Positions 9,370 through 18,324 of a stretch of 24,472 nucleotides of DNA are shown here, piece after piece. The number at the start of each line of letters is the position of its first letter. Position 1 is the first letter of the stretch. The notes under the pieces were generated by a model. The model was given only the letters and a program-made list of their open reading frames with translations, was not told where the DNA came from and searched no databases. Origin of the DNA: Chara braunii. Lineage: Eukaryota; Streptophyta; Charophyceae; Charales; Characeae. The position numbers and the translations under genes are program-made. The stretch is from NCBI GenBank assembly GCA_003427395.1, contig BFEA01000347.1:1182202-1206673 (forward strand). The letters run 5' to 3'.

Positions 9370-9503
9370 AAAAAAAGGGTAAAAGCGATATAGGAAACTA
9401 CCATCCAATCACCTTGTTACCGGTTCCCTACAAAATGGTAGCAAAAACCTTCATGAACAGACTCCTTCCCTTCATACACCCAGACCAACCTGCTTTTATC
9501 TTC
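9370..9503 (+). pseudogene. LINE (non-LTR retrotransposon) reverse transcriptase fragment
   Basis: In one frame the sequence reads KGKSDIGNYHPITLL, then PYKMVAKTFMNRLLPFIHPD, then QPAFI. This matches the N-terminal fingers region of LINE-type RT (NYRPIsLLn-YKi-aKilanRL ... I--Q-gFi). The fragment has no upstream endonuclease and runs into a TTC/T-rich tract. It is on the plus strand, as are the RT remnants to the right of the LTR element. The right-hand remnant begins with a similar (Q)PGFI motif, so the two overlap in the protein; they are more likely two copies, or a duplicated one, than one simply split copy. Confidence 0.7.
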
Positions 9504-9580
9504 TTCTTCTTCTTCTTCTTCTTCTTCTTCTACCTCTTTCTTTCTTTTTTTTTCTTTTTTTTCGTTTTTTTCTCTTTTAA
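9498..9580. repeat. (TTC)n and T-rich tract
   Basis: About eleven TTC units followed by long T runs broken by C or G. It interrupts the LINE RT frame. Confidence 0.9.
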
Positions 9581-9703
9581 GGCCCAGGTTGTTGTAGAGG
9601 TGGGATACTAGACAGATGGCAGTCACCCACAGTACTAGGGCACTCGGTTGTCCAGATGAACCCCTTTGAAGACCCCACTCACCCTTCCCCTCACCTTTTT
9701 GCC

Positions 9704-9707
9704 CTGG
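9704..9707. repeat. Candidate 4-bp target-site duplication (left), CTGG
   Basis: CTGG directly precedes the first LTR base and directly follows the last base of the 3' LTR (22736-22739). Four bases is short, so chance agreement is possible. Confidence 0.5.
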
Positions 9708-9940
9708 TGTGACGAACTACTTTCCATGAATGCGCGACTTTCTGCGCAACTGTATTTCGGGGTTTATCGGGAAGGGTTCACCCAACTACATGAATGTCCC
9801 TGTCCTTTGGAAAGAGGCTGGTCCCACGACAGTTGGCAATTGAGCGCGCCTTAGCGAGCGCGAAAATAACTGTTGCCATAACTTCTTTCTTGTTCTGCCG
9901 GAGGGAGGGAATTTTGGCGCGATCATCGTGCGGGGAAATC

Positions 9941-9958
9941 TTTTTTTTTTTTTTTTTA
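9941..9958. repeat. Poly-T run in the 5' LTR
   Basis: About seventeen T. The matching stretch of the 3' LTR is T-rich with A interruptions. Confidence 0.8.
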
Positions 9959-10403
9959 ATTCGAAATACAAGGGATTACGGGAATTAAGACTTTGGTTGA
10001 TTTAGGAATTAGGGACGTCGTAATTTGTCACGAACTTCTATTGCTGTAACCACACGGTGCTTCCTACTTGTGTGTGCATTACCTCGTCCTGACCCGCGCT
10101 CTGCCCCCGCCACGCCTAAATTCTAATCGCAACTGCAATCTCTTCTTGCTTCTTCTTGGCAAGTGCAGGTGTAACTGTAATCCTCTCACTTCTTGATCTA
10201 TTCTCTTCCTTTCACCGCGCGAAGTTTCTTTGTTCCTCTTATTGTCTATCTCATTGGCTCACAGGTGCATGACTGGATCGATGCGTGGAGAGCGACTACG
10301 TCCCCCAAGCCACGACCCCATCATACACCCGTAGGCATTCCCTCCTTCTTTCTACTTCTCGCTTCAGCATAATCCGGAATTACATGAAGCACCTACCGAC
10401 TGC

Positions 10404-10409
10404 TATAAA
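10404..10409 (+). promoter_or_regulatory. Candidate TATA box of the 5' LTR
   Basis: TATAAA in a GACTGCTATAAA context conserved in the 3' LTR (20991-20996). If real, transcription would start about 30 bp downstream, near 10435, making U3 about 730 bp and R-U5 about 1.8 kb. Position only; no initiator identified. Confidence 0.4.
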
Positions 10410-10670
10410 ACTCGCAAGCACGACTAATTCACTCTCTAATCTAGATGTGGGAGTTAGCGCGGTCGAGAGGATCGACTAACAAGCGGAGATAGAAAGGTGA
10501 GTAGGAAGTTGGGCGATCCGACGAGCTAGTGCTGGGTAGGAGGGGTTGACGTGTGGCCGCGAAGGACTGAGGCATACAGGCGAACCTGACTTGCATATTT
10601 AGACTAAGTGGGGTGACAACTTCGGGTTGTTGATAGGTGCGAGGCGACGGATTGCCTGCATTGTGGGAAC

Positions 10671-10802
10671 TTTGAGAGAGAGNNNNNNNNNNNNNNNNNN
10701 NNNNNNNNNNNNNNNNNNNNNNNNNNNNNNNNNNNNNNNNNNNNNNNNNNNNNNNNNNNNNNNNNNNNNNNNNNNNNNNNNNNNNNNNNNNNNNNNNNNN
10801 NN

Positions 10803-10838
<36 letters not shown>
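10671..10838. repeat. (GA)n microsatellite with assembly gap
   Basis: AG units flank 120 N (10683-10802). The 3' LTR has at the same place only about 40 bp of GAGAGAGC/GAGAGA. The gap size is probably nominal and the true tract length is unknown. Confidence 0.9.
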
Positions 10839-10842
<4 letters not shown>

Positions 10843-11028
10843 CGGTGTGCTGAAGTGGGAATTATCTTCCCTTATCTTGTGCGTAATTTTGATTCCTCTG
10901 TTTTTTTGTGATTTATGGTTCTCAACAATTTTTGCTCACGACACTCTCATATTTTCTTTTCTTTGATTGATGTTTGAGTTATCTTTATCTCCCCCAACTC
11001 TTCGTTTGTTTACATGGAAAATTGTAGA

Positions 11029-11034
11029 AATAAA
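11029..11034 (+). promoter_or_regulatory. Candidate polyadenylation hexamer in the 5' LTR
   Basis: AATAAA. The same site in the 3' LTR reads AATAAG, so the copy that would have ended the transcript is mutated, if this is the signal. Confidence 0.25.
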
Positions 11035-11503
11035 AATGTAGGGAATGAATGCCCTGCTGATGTGTGGAGACATGTAGTATGTGATCCCGTGCACTTCTGG
11101 AATGACTATGTCTTTGTTTATGTGATAGTGATCGACTGTGGGATCTTGCCTTAAGTCGATGGGGGTTGTTTCCCCAAACCAACCTGGATCGGGGCAGATG
11201 CATGTATAACGAGTAGGTTGCGATCTGTGTATGTGCCTGAGTGTAGGTTGGATTTTTCCCATGCATGAATAACACGCAATTGACATCTGATGCATAAGAA
11301 TGATTGTTCACCTCTTTCCTTTTCCCGTCGAACGACCATCTGATCTATCTAAGTCAATTCGGATCCGGTGGGAACAAATCATGTGCACGCACGTATACAA
11401 ATGATCGTCAGGCGGCAGTCATCACGTATACGCATGTCTGCTTGACCCGACATCTCCTCTCTTTGCACGACCAAATGTATGAGTCAAGTCCCTCCTGCCA
11501 AAT

Positions 11504-12060
11504 ATGGATATCGGCGTCCCATTCTGAATCACTGAACGTGGCAGTCTGAGGAACCCCGAGTATCGGAAACACTAGGAGAACGAACAACTTTTTCGCCAAT
11601 CACATTTGAGGTTCTCGGCATACCCTTTCCAGACTGAGAACGATCGGTTGTGTGTGCGGGATTTTCACGAGACCATTGGACGAAATTCTCAAATCCTCGA
11701 TTGCTACAACACCCCGGGATTCGTCGCCATCGAGACCAACTTCCCGCCCTTCTATCTCCTTCTCCCTTACCACCATTTTACGGTTGTGCCTTGGGAATCC
11801 ATAGCCCCCTGCTGGCCCCGGAGGCCGTGTTCTGAGTGCCAGCAGTATAACACTTATTGAGTTGCGGGCCCGGATTCGTTCGACGGGCCCGCTCCGAAGC
11901 TGAGCACCGAGAACACAGTCTGCGACTGAGGTCGTCCACATTGGATTCAGAGATCTGTGGGACTTGCCGGCGATAGGTGTTCGAACGATGAGATACCCAT
12001 TGTGTCCCATCCGTGCACCGAGTGCGAACCCACCCAAGACGACAAGGCCGATGGAATTAG
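11504..12060 (+). pseudogene. 5' LTR copy of the LTR-borne reading frame (broken)
   Basis: It aligns codon for codon with the frame that is open in the 3' LTR. Here codon 8 is TGA (11525-11527) and codon 24 is TAG (11573-11575), where the 3' LTR has TGG twice. A further TGA (11858-11860) stands where the 3' LTR has CGA. A 9-base in-frame difference (extra GTGCCAGCA-like bases near 11838) is also present. After the third stop the two copies differ by more indels. See the 3' copy for a description of the product. Confidence 0.4.
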
Positions 12061-12266
12061 TCGCCCGACCCTGAGAGGGGCCCTACCTAGGACCTGACCC
12101 CACAAAAAACCACTTGCATTTCTGTCCTCGAAACTTGGCACCTAAGATCTCAGTTCCGACCTGGGACTCCACCCCCCCACTTTCGTAAAATCTTTGGCAC
12201 ACCCCTACTACGCACTTTCGGGTCCCCTCCCACTCCGAAAACAGGAGGTCGTGCTGGGCGTGAGGT

Positions 12267-12279
12267 TCGTATCGGAGCC
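12267..12279 (+). promoter_or_regulatory. Primer-binding site, initiator tRNA-Met type (degenerate)
   Basis: TCGTATCGGAGCC differs at two of 13 bases from TGGTATCAGAGCC, the complement of the 3' end of plant-type initiator tRNA-Met, and lies right where 5' LTR similarity ends. The second base (G to C) is in the part pairing with the universal CCA and would impair priming. Confidence 0.55.
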
Positions 12280-12433
12280 GACACATGTCAAGACTAAGGG
12301 ATGACAAGTGGTTTGGCTCCATAATTAGACCGACTTGGCGAGCACAAACTGAGGACAGTCTAGACAGAGAGATGTGCCAAGGTGTGATCCGATAGTAACT
12401 CGAAGTAGATCGACAGGTCGACATGCAGCCGAC
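12280..12433 (+). other. Untranslated leader between primer-binding site and gag
   Basis: About 150 bp without a credible frame; a short ATG CAG CCG ACA TGA minicistron sits immediately before the probable gag ATG. Confidence 0.4.
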
Positions 12434-13500
12434 ATGAACGCTAGCCAAGCACCAAACGCTAATGTGCAGCAAGGCGGAGCAAGCCCCGCTGAACCTATTC
12501 CCGCAAGTACGGATTCGAGCGCCTGCAACCGCACCAAATTTGTACCTATTTGATCCTGCCCATCACTTGGTCGGAGCACGGTTAGCCACACTTCGTGCAC
12601 AACAATACAATAATGATGAGGCCAGGATCAATATCCCGCACGGTTGGGAGGGGATGCACACCACTGGTTCAACACCTATGCTTGGATTGATCTCCCGACC
12701 TTAGAGAGGGATTTCCTGCACAGATTCGACTATATACATCCTGAGCAATCCTTCTTTATGATCAAAGATCGAGTCCAAAAACCCCTCGAATCTGTCACTG
12801 AGTATTGAAGCAGGTTCTACAGGTTGTTCGTAAAATCCGAAAGAGACGAGAAGGTGAGGAAAGATTTGTTCATCAACGGACTCCGAAGCCGCGCAATGTG
12901 GGCGAAATTGTGAAAGCAATTCTCCCCAACCACACCATGCAACAGATTATGGACGGGGCAGGGGAAATGAAACGAAAATTCACCGCTAGTTTTCTGGAAG
13001 CAGAATACCACGCTAAGGAGGGAGATCCCTCAGAGTTAGCTAGGGCGAAAGTATAACTAGCCGCGCTCCAAAACAAATTCGAAAACATGGGCTTTGTCCC
13101 GGGCCCCGTCACCTATCTAGAGCAAGTAGGAACCAAGAAGTCGTTGCCCGACACAGCCCCCGGACCGCCTATGATAGTCGCACCCATGTCTCCTCATGAT
13201 GACACTGCTAAAACGAACAAGTCGAGTGCGATTCTAGAACCGAAACGGACATTAGTAAATCTAATGCAGGAAATAAAGAAAGGGCAGCGCGAGCACGATA
13301 CTCAGATAGAAACATTGACGATCGATGTATCCCATCGTCGTTCGAGCCACACTAATAACCCCAGGAGTAGCTTACGCACAAGCCATGAGAGACACTTTAG
13401 CCAGTACAGGCGTAAGGATGGACGGGTGTTATATGTGTCACTAACCAGGCCACATAGCATGGGACTGCCCCAACCGACCTGTACAAGCTCGGATTAGAGC
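12434..13500 (+). pseudogene. gag: Gag polyprotein (capsid-like region and CCHC zinc knuckle), broken
   Basis: The probable start is ATG 12434 (MNASQAPNANVQ...). After a frame change comes a segment with LFDPAHHLVGARL, then HHWFNTYAWIDLPTLERDF, EQSFFMIKDR and RFYRLFVKSERDEKVRKD, then FINGLRSRAMWAKL. This is the pattern of the retrotransposon gag family (Trp-Phe, then a conserved Ser-Val-x-Glu-Tyr ... Arg-Phe stretch and F-x-x-GL). The C-terminal half carries a CCHC knuckle at 13427-13468. Damage: frameshifts near 12651 (in a G run), 12908 and 13330; stops TGA 12806-12808, TAA 13054-13056 and TAA 13442-13444. It would form the particle shell and bind the element's RNA. Confidence 0.8.
13427..13468 (+). 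other. CCHC zinc knuckle of Gag
   Basis: Reads C-Y-M-C-H-stop-P-G-H-I-A-W-D-C, exactly C-x2-C-x4-H-x4-C with one in-frame TAA (13442-13444) where Gln (CAA) or Lys would fit. This motif binds nucleic acid in retroelement nucleocapsids. The spacing and the PGH and final Cys make the call secure in spite of the stop. Confidence 0.85.
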
Positions 13501-13589
13501 AGCCCCCATGGCAGCCGCACCAGTGGCCAACGGACCGGGGATGGTAGGCACAATGGTGGAAGAAGTGTCAGTGGAAGGAGGGAGAAGTG

Positions 13590-14330
13590 CGATGGTTGCC
13601 AGTGAAGAAGCCGCAAAGTTCATTATGCTTGATCAATACATTTCGTTGGGTTACCCGAGATTGGGAGCCATTCGTCCCGCGACTGAGGAACGAGATTGAT
13701 GTCTTGAATATAGTTCGGGCATTAGATCACCGAATTCCCCTACCAATTGGACACCTTTTGTCCATATCGGAACAGGCCAACGACCGGATGCTGCAACACT
13801 ACAAGGCGAACCGGAAACGGTTCGCCCTCGCTAAACTAGCGACTGTCAAAGGAAAGGCTCCCATTCGGGAAGACAAACCCGATGTTCCCAACACCTCGGA
13901 CCCAATACATTTGGGGCTGATCCAAAAGGATGACCACTTCCTACGTATCAAGGCTATCCCATGGAAATCCGCGGAGTGTGACGTGGAAGTTTGGGGAGTC
14001 TCGTACAGCGCAATCATCGATTCAGGGGAGGCTGTACTAGCCATCTCTCTGAAAGTGGTGGAACGAGCTGGAAGGAAGAAGGATCTGATCCCACTAACGG
14101 AGGGAACCCATCTTATCTCTGCTGATGAGGAGAAAATCAAAGTGGTGCAGACTAGGAAAAGTCAACTTGAATGCATTGGGGGATGTCGTGGTTTTAAACG
14201 TGAATACATATGACGTCCTTATCGGATTGTCGGTCCTCACTGCGCTTCAGGCTAGCCTAGATTTCGAGAAACGATCGATTATCCTCAAGAACACAGGCGG
14301 AAAACCGTACACCATCCTGATACGTCTCAC
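13590..14330 (+). pseudogene. pol: Pol: pre-protease spacer and aspartic protease
   Basis: A spacer (13508-13960) is read in two frames. Then comes DVEVWGVSYSAIIDSGEAVL, with the active-site triad Asp-Ser-Gly at 14019-14027, followed after a frame change near 14140 by LNALGDVVVLNVNTYDVLIG and LSVLTAL, the C-terminal strand and ILG-like motif of retropepsins. The usual DSGA/DTGA is DSGE here (GAG for GCG). The enzyme matures Gag-Pol. Length and motif spacing fit Ty3/gypsy proteases. Confidence 0.7.
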
Positions 14331-15036
14331 TCTCTGGACGACGTTGACTGCAATTCGAAGAGCTCGCCCCAAAGTCGGGGGATCACTCCAAGTAATCACC
14401 TGGGGAGAATCCACCAACGATTTAGATATGGGGGATAAGGGACCCGTGTCCTCCCCGGGTATGTCCGAAAGCGAGGAGGAAACGGACCCTGTGATCCAGA
14501 AAATGACGCGTCGAGTAGTTCGTTACCCGATTCGGCAGAAAACAACAAAGATGTTTGTCCTCATAGAGCGAAACCTCTGACAGATGCAGGCCCTAATCTT
14601 GGGGGAACCGCTAGTACAGGTGTCCCAGATGATCGATTCTTGGGAACCTGCTCGTATCCTATACGAATCTACCACCTCGCTGCTCCCGAGATATAGCGAC
14701 AAGAGATCCTTCTGTGATATTATGAGGTTACCTTGTTCCTTGCTTATCGTAGGAAAGGAGATTCGACTGTTACAACAGGACGCCGAGAACCGAGCTGTAG
14801 AACCCCCTGAGCGTGACGATCTCTCGCCTTTCAAAATTGGAGTAAAGATTGTCAAAATACCCACAACCCCCCAGGACATTGAGGATGACATTACGCCGGA
14901 AGAACACGTGGCAATCCGAGAAGAAAACGCTCAGATGGTCGGCACGGTGTTTTCCTGGTGATCTGAAAATTCGTTCATTTCGTCTCCCTCGCCACGAAAC
15001 AATACGAGGGTTTGCACGAAACATGTGACGGCTAGC
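14331..15036 (+). pseudogene. Pol: long protease-RT linker of unknown function
   Basis: About 235 codons stay in the frame of the protease C-terminus with only two stops (TGA 14578-14580, TGA 14959-14961). It includes an acidic SESEEETD patch and a basic RRVVRYPIR stretch, then a region with LRLL-like and WEPARI segments and an acidic end (DIEDDITPEEH). I recognise no domain. Frame persistence suggests that it was translated as part of Pol. Confidence 0.45.
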
Positions 15037-15876
15037 ATTAATGGACAACCCTATGAACTGCATGTGCCCAAACACATGCCTAACGAAACTCATCACCTTG
15101 TCGCAGATATTTTGTCAGAGTACCAAGGGGCGACTAACATCGAGGACGCGGACATCGGGTTATCTCTAGTCATCCAACACGAGATCCAAACAGGAATACA
15201 TCCGCCAATCCATTGCAAACCATATCGATATTCCCTTACGGAATGAAAAATGGCATTGGAACGAATCCGAGAGTTTGAGGCTAATGGATGGATTGAGACA
15301 GCTACAGGACCCTGGTCTTTTCCCGTTGTTCTAGTCTTAAAAAATAATGGATCAATCCGCATCTGCATCGATTACCGAAAGTTGAACGAGTTCACAATCA
15401 AGGATGTATACCCCCTACAACGGATTGATGATTTGTTGGATACGATTGGGTGTGTTAATTATTTCAGTAAGTTTGATATCCGCCACGGATTCCATCATAT
15501 TCTGGTTAAGGAAGAGGATCGGCCAAAGACGGCGTTTGTGTTATTTGAAGACACGTGGCAGTGAGTTTGATGCCCTATGAGAATATGCAATGCCCCGACC
15601 ACTTTCCAGAGAGCTATGAATGTCAAGTTTCAGAATTTCGTCAACAAGACTCGATTGACACAGGGGATGGTTAATTTCTGCGTCGTCGTGTACATGGATG
15701 ATATACTGGCATACTTGGAATCGTTTCACGGACATGCACAACACATCGATTGGACACTTGGAGCCTTAGGGGATGCTGGTTTCAAGATCGCCCTAGAAAA
15801 GAGCGAGTTCTTCCTTTTAGAGATCTCATTCCTCGGGTACGTGGTAACCCGAAGGGGACTGAGACCAAACTCGTGA
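15037..15876 (+). pseudogene. pol: Pol: reverse transcriptase domain
   Basis: It copies the element RNA into DNA. Motifs in order: H-x-I-x-TG entry region and PYRYSLTE; WSFPVVLVLKNNGSIRICIDYRKLN; FSKFDIRHGFHHI (first catalytic Asp); ICNAPTTFQRAMN; VVYMDDILAY (YMDD, Asp codons 15697-15702); and ISFLGYVVTRRGLRPN. All are typical of Ty3/gypsy RT. Stops at 15244-15246 (TGA), 15562-15564 (TGA where Trp is usual) and 15874-15876 (TGA). Near 15567-15585 a one-base loss and a one-base gain scramble the MP-x-G motif, then restore frame. Confidence 0.93.
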
Positions 15877-16604
15877 AAGGTGGAAGCGTTCCGGGAAGCA
15901 CCTACGCCGATAACGCTGATGCAGGTTCGAGCCTTCTTGGGTCTGGCCTCATACTACCGGCGATTCATCAAAGGATTCGCGGTGATCGCCCGACCTCTAA
16001 CGAACCGGTTGAGAAAGGACCTGACACCAAAATGGGACGAGTAGTGCGAACGGGTCTTTTCCACTCTGAAAGAGGCCCTGGCCTCCGCGCCCATTTTAAA
16101 ACGGTCAGACCCACGAAAGCAACTCATACTCATCACGGACCGACAACCCGAGGCGAGCTCTGCCATTTTGGTGCAGAAGGGGGAGGACGACCGGTAACAC
16201 GTCATCGAGTACACGCCTCTCGGACCGTACCAGACGAACGGTGGAACGATTCAGCCCCTTAAAGAGAATGCTACGCGGTCGTCTGGGGAATTCAACATAT
16301 CCATCCTTATTTGTATGGTCAGAAGTTCCTCCTCGTTACGGATCACAAACCCTTATTGACTCTCAAGAAACTCACCAACTATATGGGGATGATTGAACGA
16401 TGGGCCGTACGGCTGCAGGAGTATGATTTCGACATCGTCCATCAAAAAACGGAGAAGCACGGAAACGCAAACGGGTTGACGCGACTGCATCGACTAGGCA
16501 AAGTACCTAAGAGAGAAGAGATCACTCCGTGGAAAGAGCCAGAGTCGGCAAAAGGACTAATCTACGAAAAAGTGGCCGTCCTTCCCAAACAGACCGGGAA
16601 ATGA
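15877..16604 (+). pseudogene. pol: Pol: RT connection and RNase H domain
   Basis: It removes the RNA strand during cDNA synthesis. It starts with KVEAFREAPTPITLMQVRAF, LGLASYYRRFI and APIL, then the RNase H core: LILITDRQPEASSAIL (first Asp), LKRECYAVVWGIQHIHPYL (Glu), FLLVTDHKPL (Asp) and RWAVRLQEYDFDIVH. Stops: TAG 16042-16044 (Gln expected) and TAA 16195-16197 (Gln expected). A single-base loss near 16262 moves the reading to another frame, which then stays open until TGA 16602-16604. Confidence 0.88.
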
Positions 16605-17130
16605 CACGTGGCCTCATGGCGGCAGGCGAAGAAGGTAATAATGAGGGCCCTCTCTCTCTTATCTCTTCGCCTTTCCTCTTCTTGCCCGACCAATTCTGCT
16701 ATTTCTGCAAAGCTATCTCACGAGTCTATTCAGTTTTAATGCACCTGCGAGGGGAGGGCTACGTAGAATGGGTAGATTGCAATAAGTGTGTCTCGAGGGA
16801 CCACGGATCCTGTATTCAGTATAAGAACACGCAAAAGCCATGGCTCTTCCCCTTGTGTTGTACCGACAAAATTCCGACGGAGGTTCGATTCCTCGAAACT
16901 ACGTCGGAAGGAATAGAGAAGGCACGACGGTTTAGACGAGTGGAGGTGTGGACAAATGTCGTTATGATAGTCGTCGTAGTTGGGAACTCTCTTCGAGAAT
17001 TCTTTAAGGAGGATCTGATACAAGCCAATGAAAGGGCTTGGGATTATAGATGGAACGAGGGACGTTTAGAAAAACACAAGAGGAATGTGAGCAGGATCTG
17101 GATGTTCGTACCTCACCCGTTCACGAGGAT
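16605..17130 (+). pseudogene. Pol: RNase H-integrase linker containing a PHD-finger-like module
   Basis: After a frame change between about 16500 and 16690 the reading is open to 17140. At 16697-16861 it shows C-x2-C-x23-C-x2-C-x4-H-x2-C, ending PWLFPLCC. The stretch around WVDCNKCVSRDHGSC is the W-x-x-C-[DN]-x-C-x4-H-x2-C signature of PHD zinc fingers, and the closing WLFPLC fits W-x-C-P-x-C with the seventh ligand Cys replaced by Phe (TTC for TGC). PHD fingers usually read histone H3 tails. The same frame continues into KHKRNVSRIWMFVPHPF, the strand before the integrase zinc domain, so this is part of Pol. The fold call is from spacing only; the first gap (23) is slightly long for the family. 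Confidence 0.6.
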
Positions 17131-18324
17131 GAATGGGTAAGGTCGGCCCATGAAGAGACCGTTGCTCATTTTGCTGTCCAGATTACGGAGTCGGTCATCG
17201 ACAAGAATGAATGGTATTGGTCCAATATTAGGGACAACATTAAACTTATTGTCAAAAATTGTCCTGTTTGCACGTCAGACAAGGCGCCGGTTCAGCCACC
17301 TAGGTCCATAACACCAACGATAGTCGAGCGACCATTCTCGAGGGTTAGCGTGGACACTACAGACATTGTGGTCCCCCCTGGTCCTAATAGTTGCGAATAT
17401 CCGGTCCTACTAGTATTCGTATATCACTTTTCCAAAAGGATTAAGGCCTACCCTTGTAAGACGAGATAAACGGCGGAAATTGTGCAGTATGTCAACCGTT
17501 TCCTCGGGATGCATCAGGATACCAAGGAAATTCTGACGGACAACGGAGCAGAATTTCGACGGGAAGTTTTGGGGAGTCTGGTTGTACATGGTGTCTCCAT
17601 TCGGAACACTGCTCCCTATATGTCACAATCGAACGGACTGGTAGAAAACACAAACCGGATGATCAAGACGACCTTGCGGCGGAATATCGCAGCCAAGGAC
17701 ACGAGGCCCTGGCCCGACATCGTGGACCACATCCTGGCTATCCATCGAGGAACGCCTCATGAGTCTACAAGCCTGTCCCCATTCCAATTGCGGACCAATA
17801 GCCTGGCCTGCGTAGCCTTGCCAGGTCTCAACGATGAAACGACGCTGAGTCGACGGCCTACGAGGGCAACGGCTAGAGACAAGGCCAAACGCCATCTGGA
17901 ATTGATGGAAAAGGCCCTCCCTCGACTAGCTCGGAAAAGACAGTGAATGACCGAAATAACCCACGGTCGGCAAGTCCGGAGCTATGAGGCCCGAAATGGG
18001 AACGCGAGGCCTCGACCCCAATATAAATTATGGGACATTGTGCAGGTAAGGAAATGTGCTCGTCAGGGTAAGCTAGCGCCACGATTCTTCGGCCAATTCC
18101 ACGTAGTGGAGCTCGGTCCGAACGGGGTGAACACGGTGCGCCTTGCGCCGAGAGTCTCGAGCAGCCGATCAGCTCGTCCCATCATCCGCCACGTGTCCTA
18201 TCTCCGCCCTTTGTCTGCCTCCTCTCCTCCATCACCGCCTAGTTCCCACGCCACTTCTGAGTGGCAGAGCGAGGAGTCGGGCTCTTTTCTTGACTCACCC
18301 TCTTCGACTCCGCCATCGCCATGA
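17131..18324 (+). pseudogene. pol: Pol: integrase
   Basis: It inserts the cDNA into the genome. A frame change near 17130-17138 joins it to the preceding part. HHCC zinc domain: AHEETVAHFAV, then NCPVCTSDK. Catalytic core: VSVDTTD (Asp 17353-17355), LTDNGAEF (Asp 17539-17541), NGLVENTNR (Glu 17644-17646); the last two are 34 residues apart by my count, where 35 is usual. C-terminus: YKLWDIVQVRK, FFGQFHVVELGPNGV (GPY/F-like) and IIRHVSYLRPL, then a Ser/Pro-rich tail ending at TGA 18322-18324. No chromodomain is recognisable. Stops: TAA 17467-17469 and TGA 17944-17946. Confidence 0.92.

Larger units (their letters stand above)
9708..12266 (+). repeat. 5' LTR
   Basis: It begins TGTGACGAACTACTTTCC, shared with the 3' LTR from its first base; the preceding bases differ (GG against TA). 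It contains a TATAAA, a GA microsatellite with a 120-base N gap, an AATAAA and a degraded open frame. The 3' end is inferred. Similarity to the 3' LTR stops at GAGGTT (about 12266), whereas the 3' LTR continues AGGGTGTCACA, so the last dozen bases seem to be deleted here. Confidence 0.88.

Noticed and set aside
14113-14135. CTGATGAGGAGAAAA resembling a hammerhead ribozyme core
   Set aside because: Lies in the protease reading frame and no flanking stems can be drawn; chance match.
12806-17946. In-frame TGA/TAA/TAG as evidence for a variant genetic code
   Set aside because: All three stops occur, together with numerous frameshifts, and the 3' LTR has sense codons at three of the corresponding positions; decay explains it.
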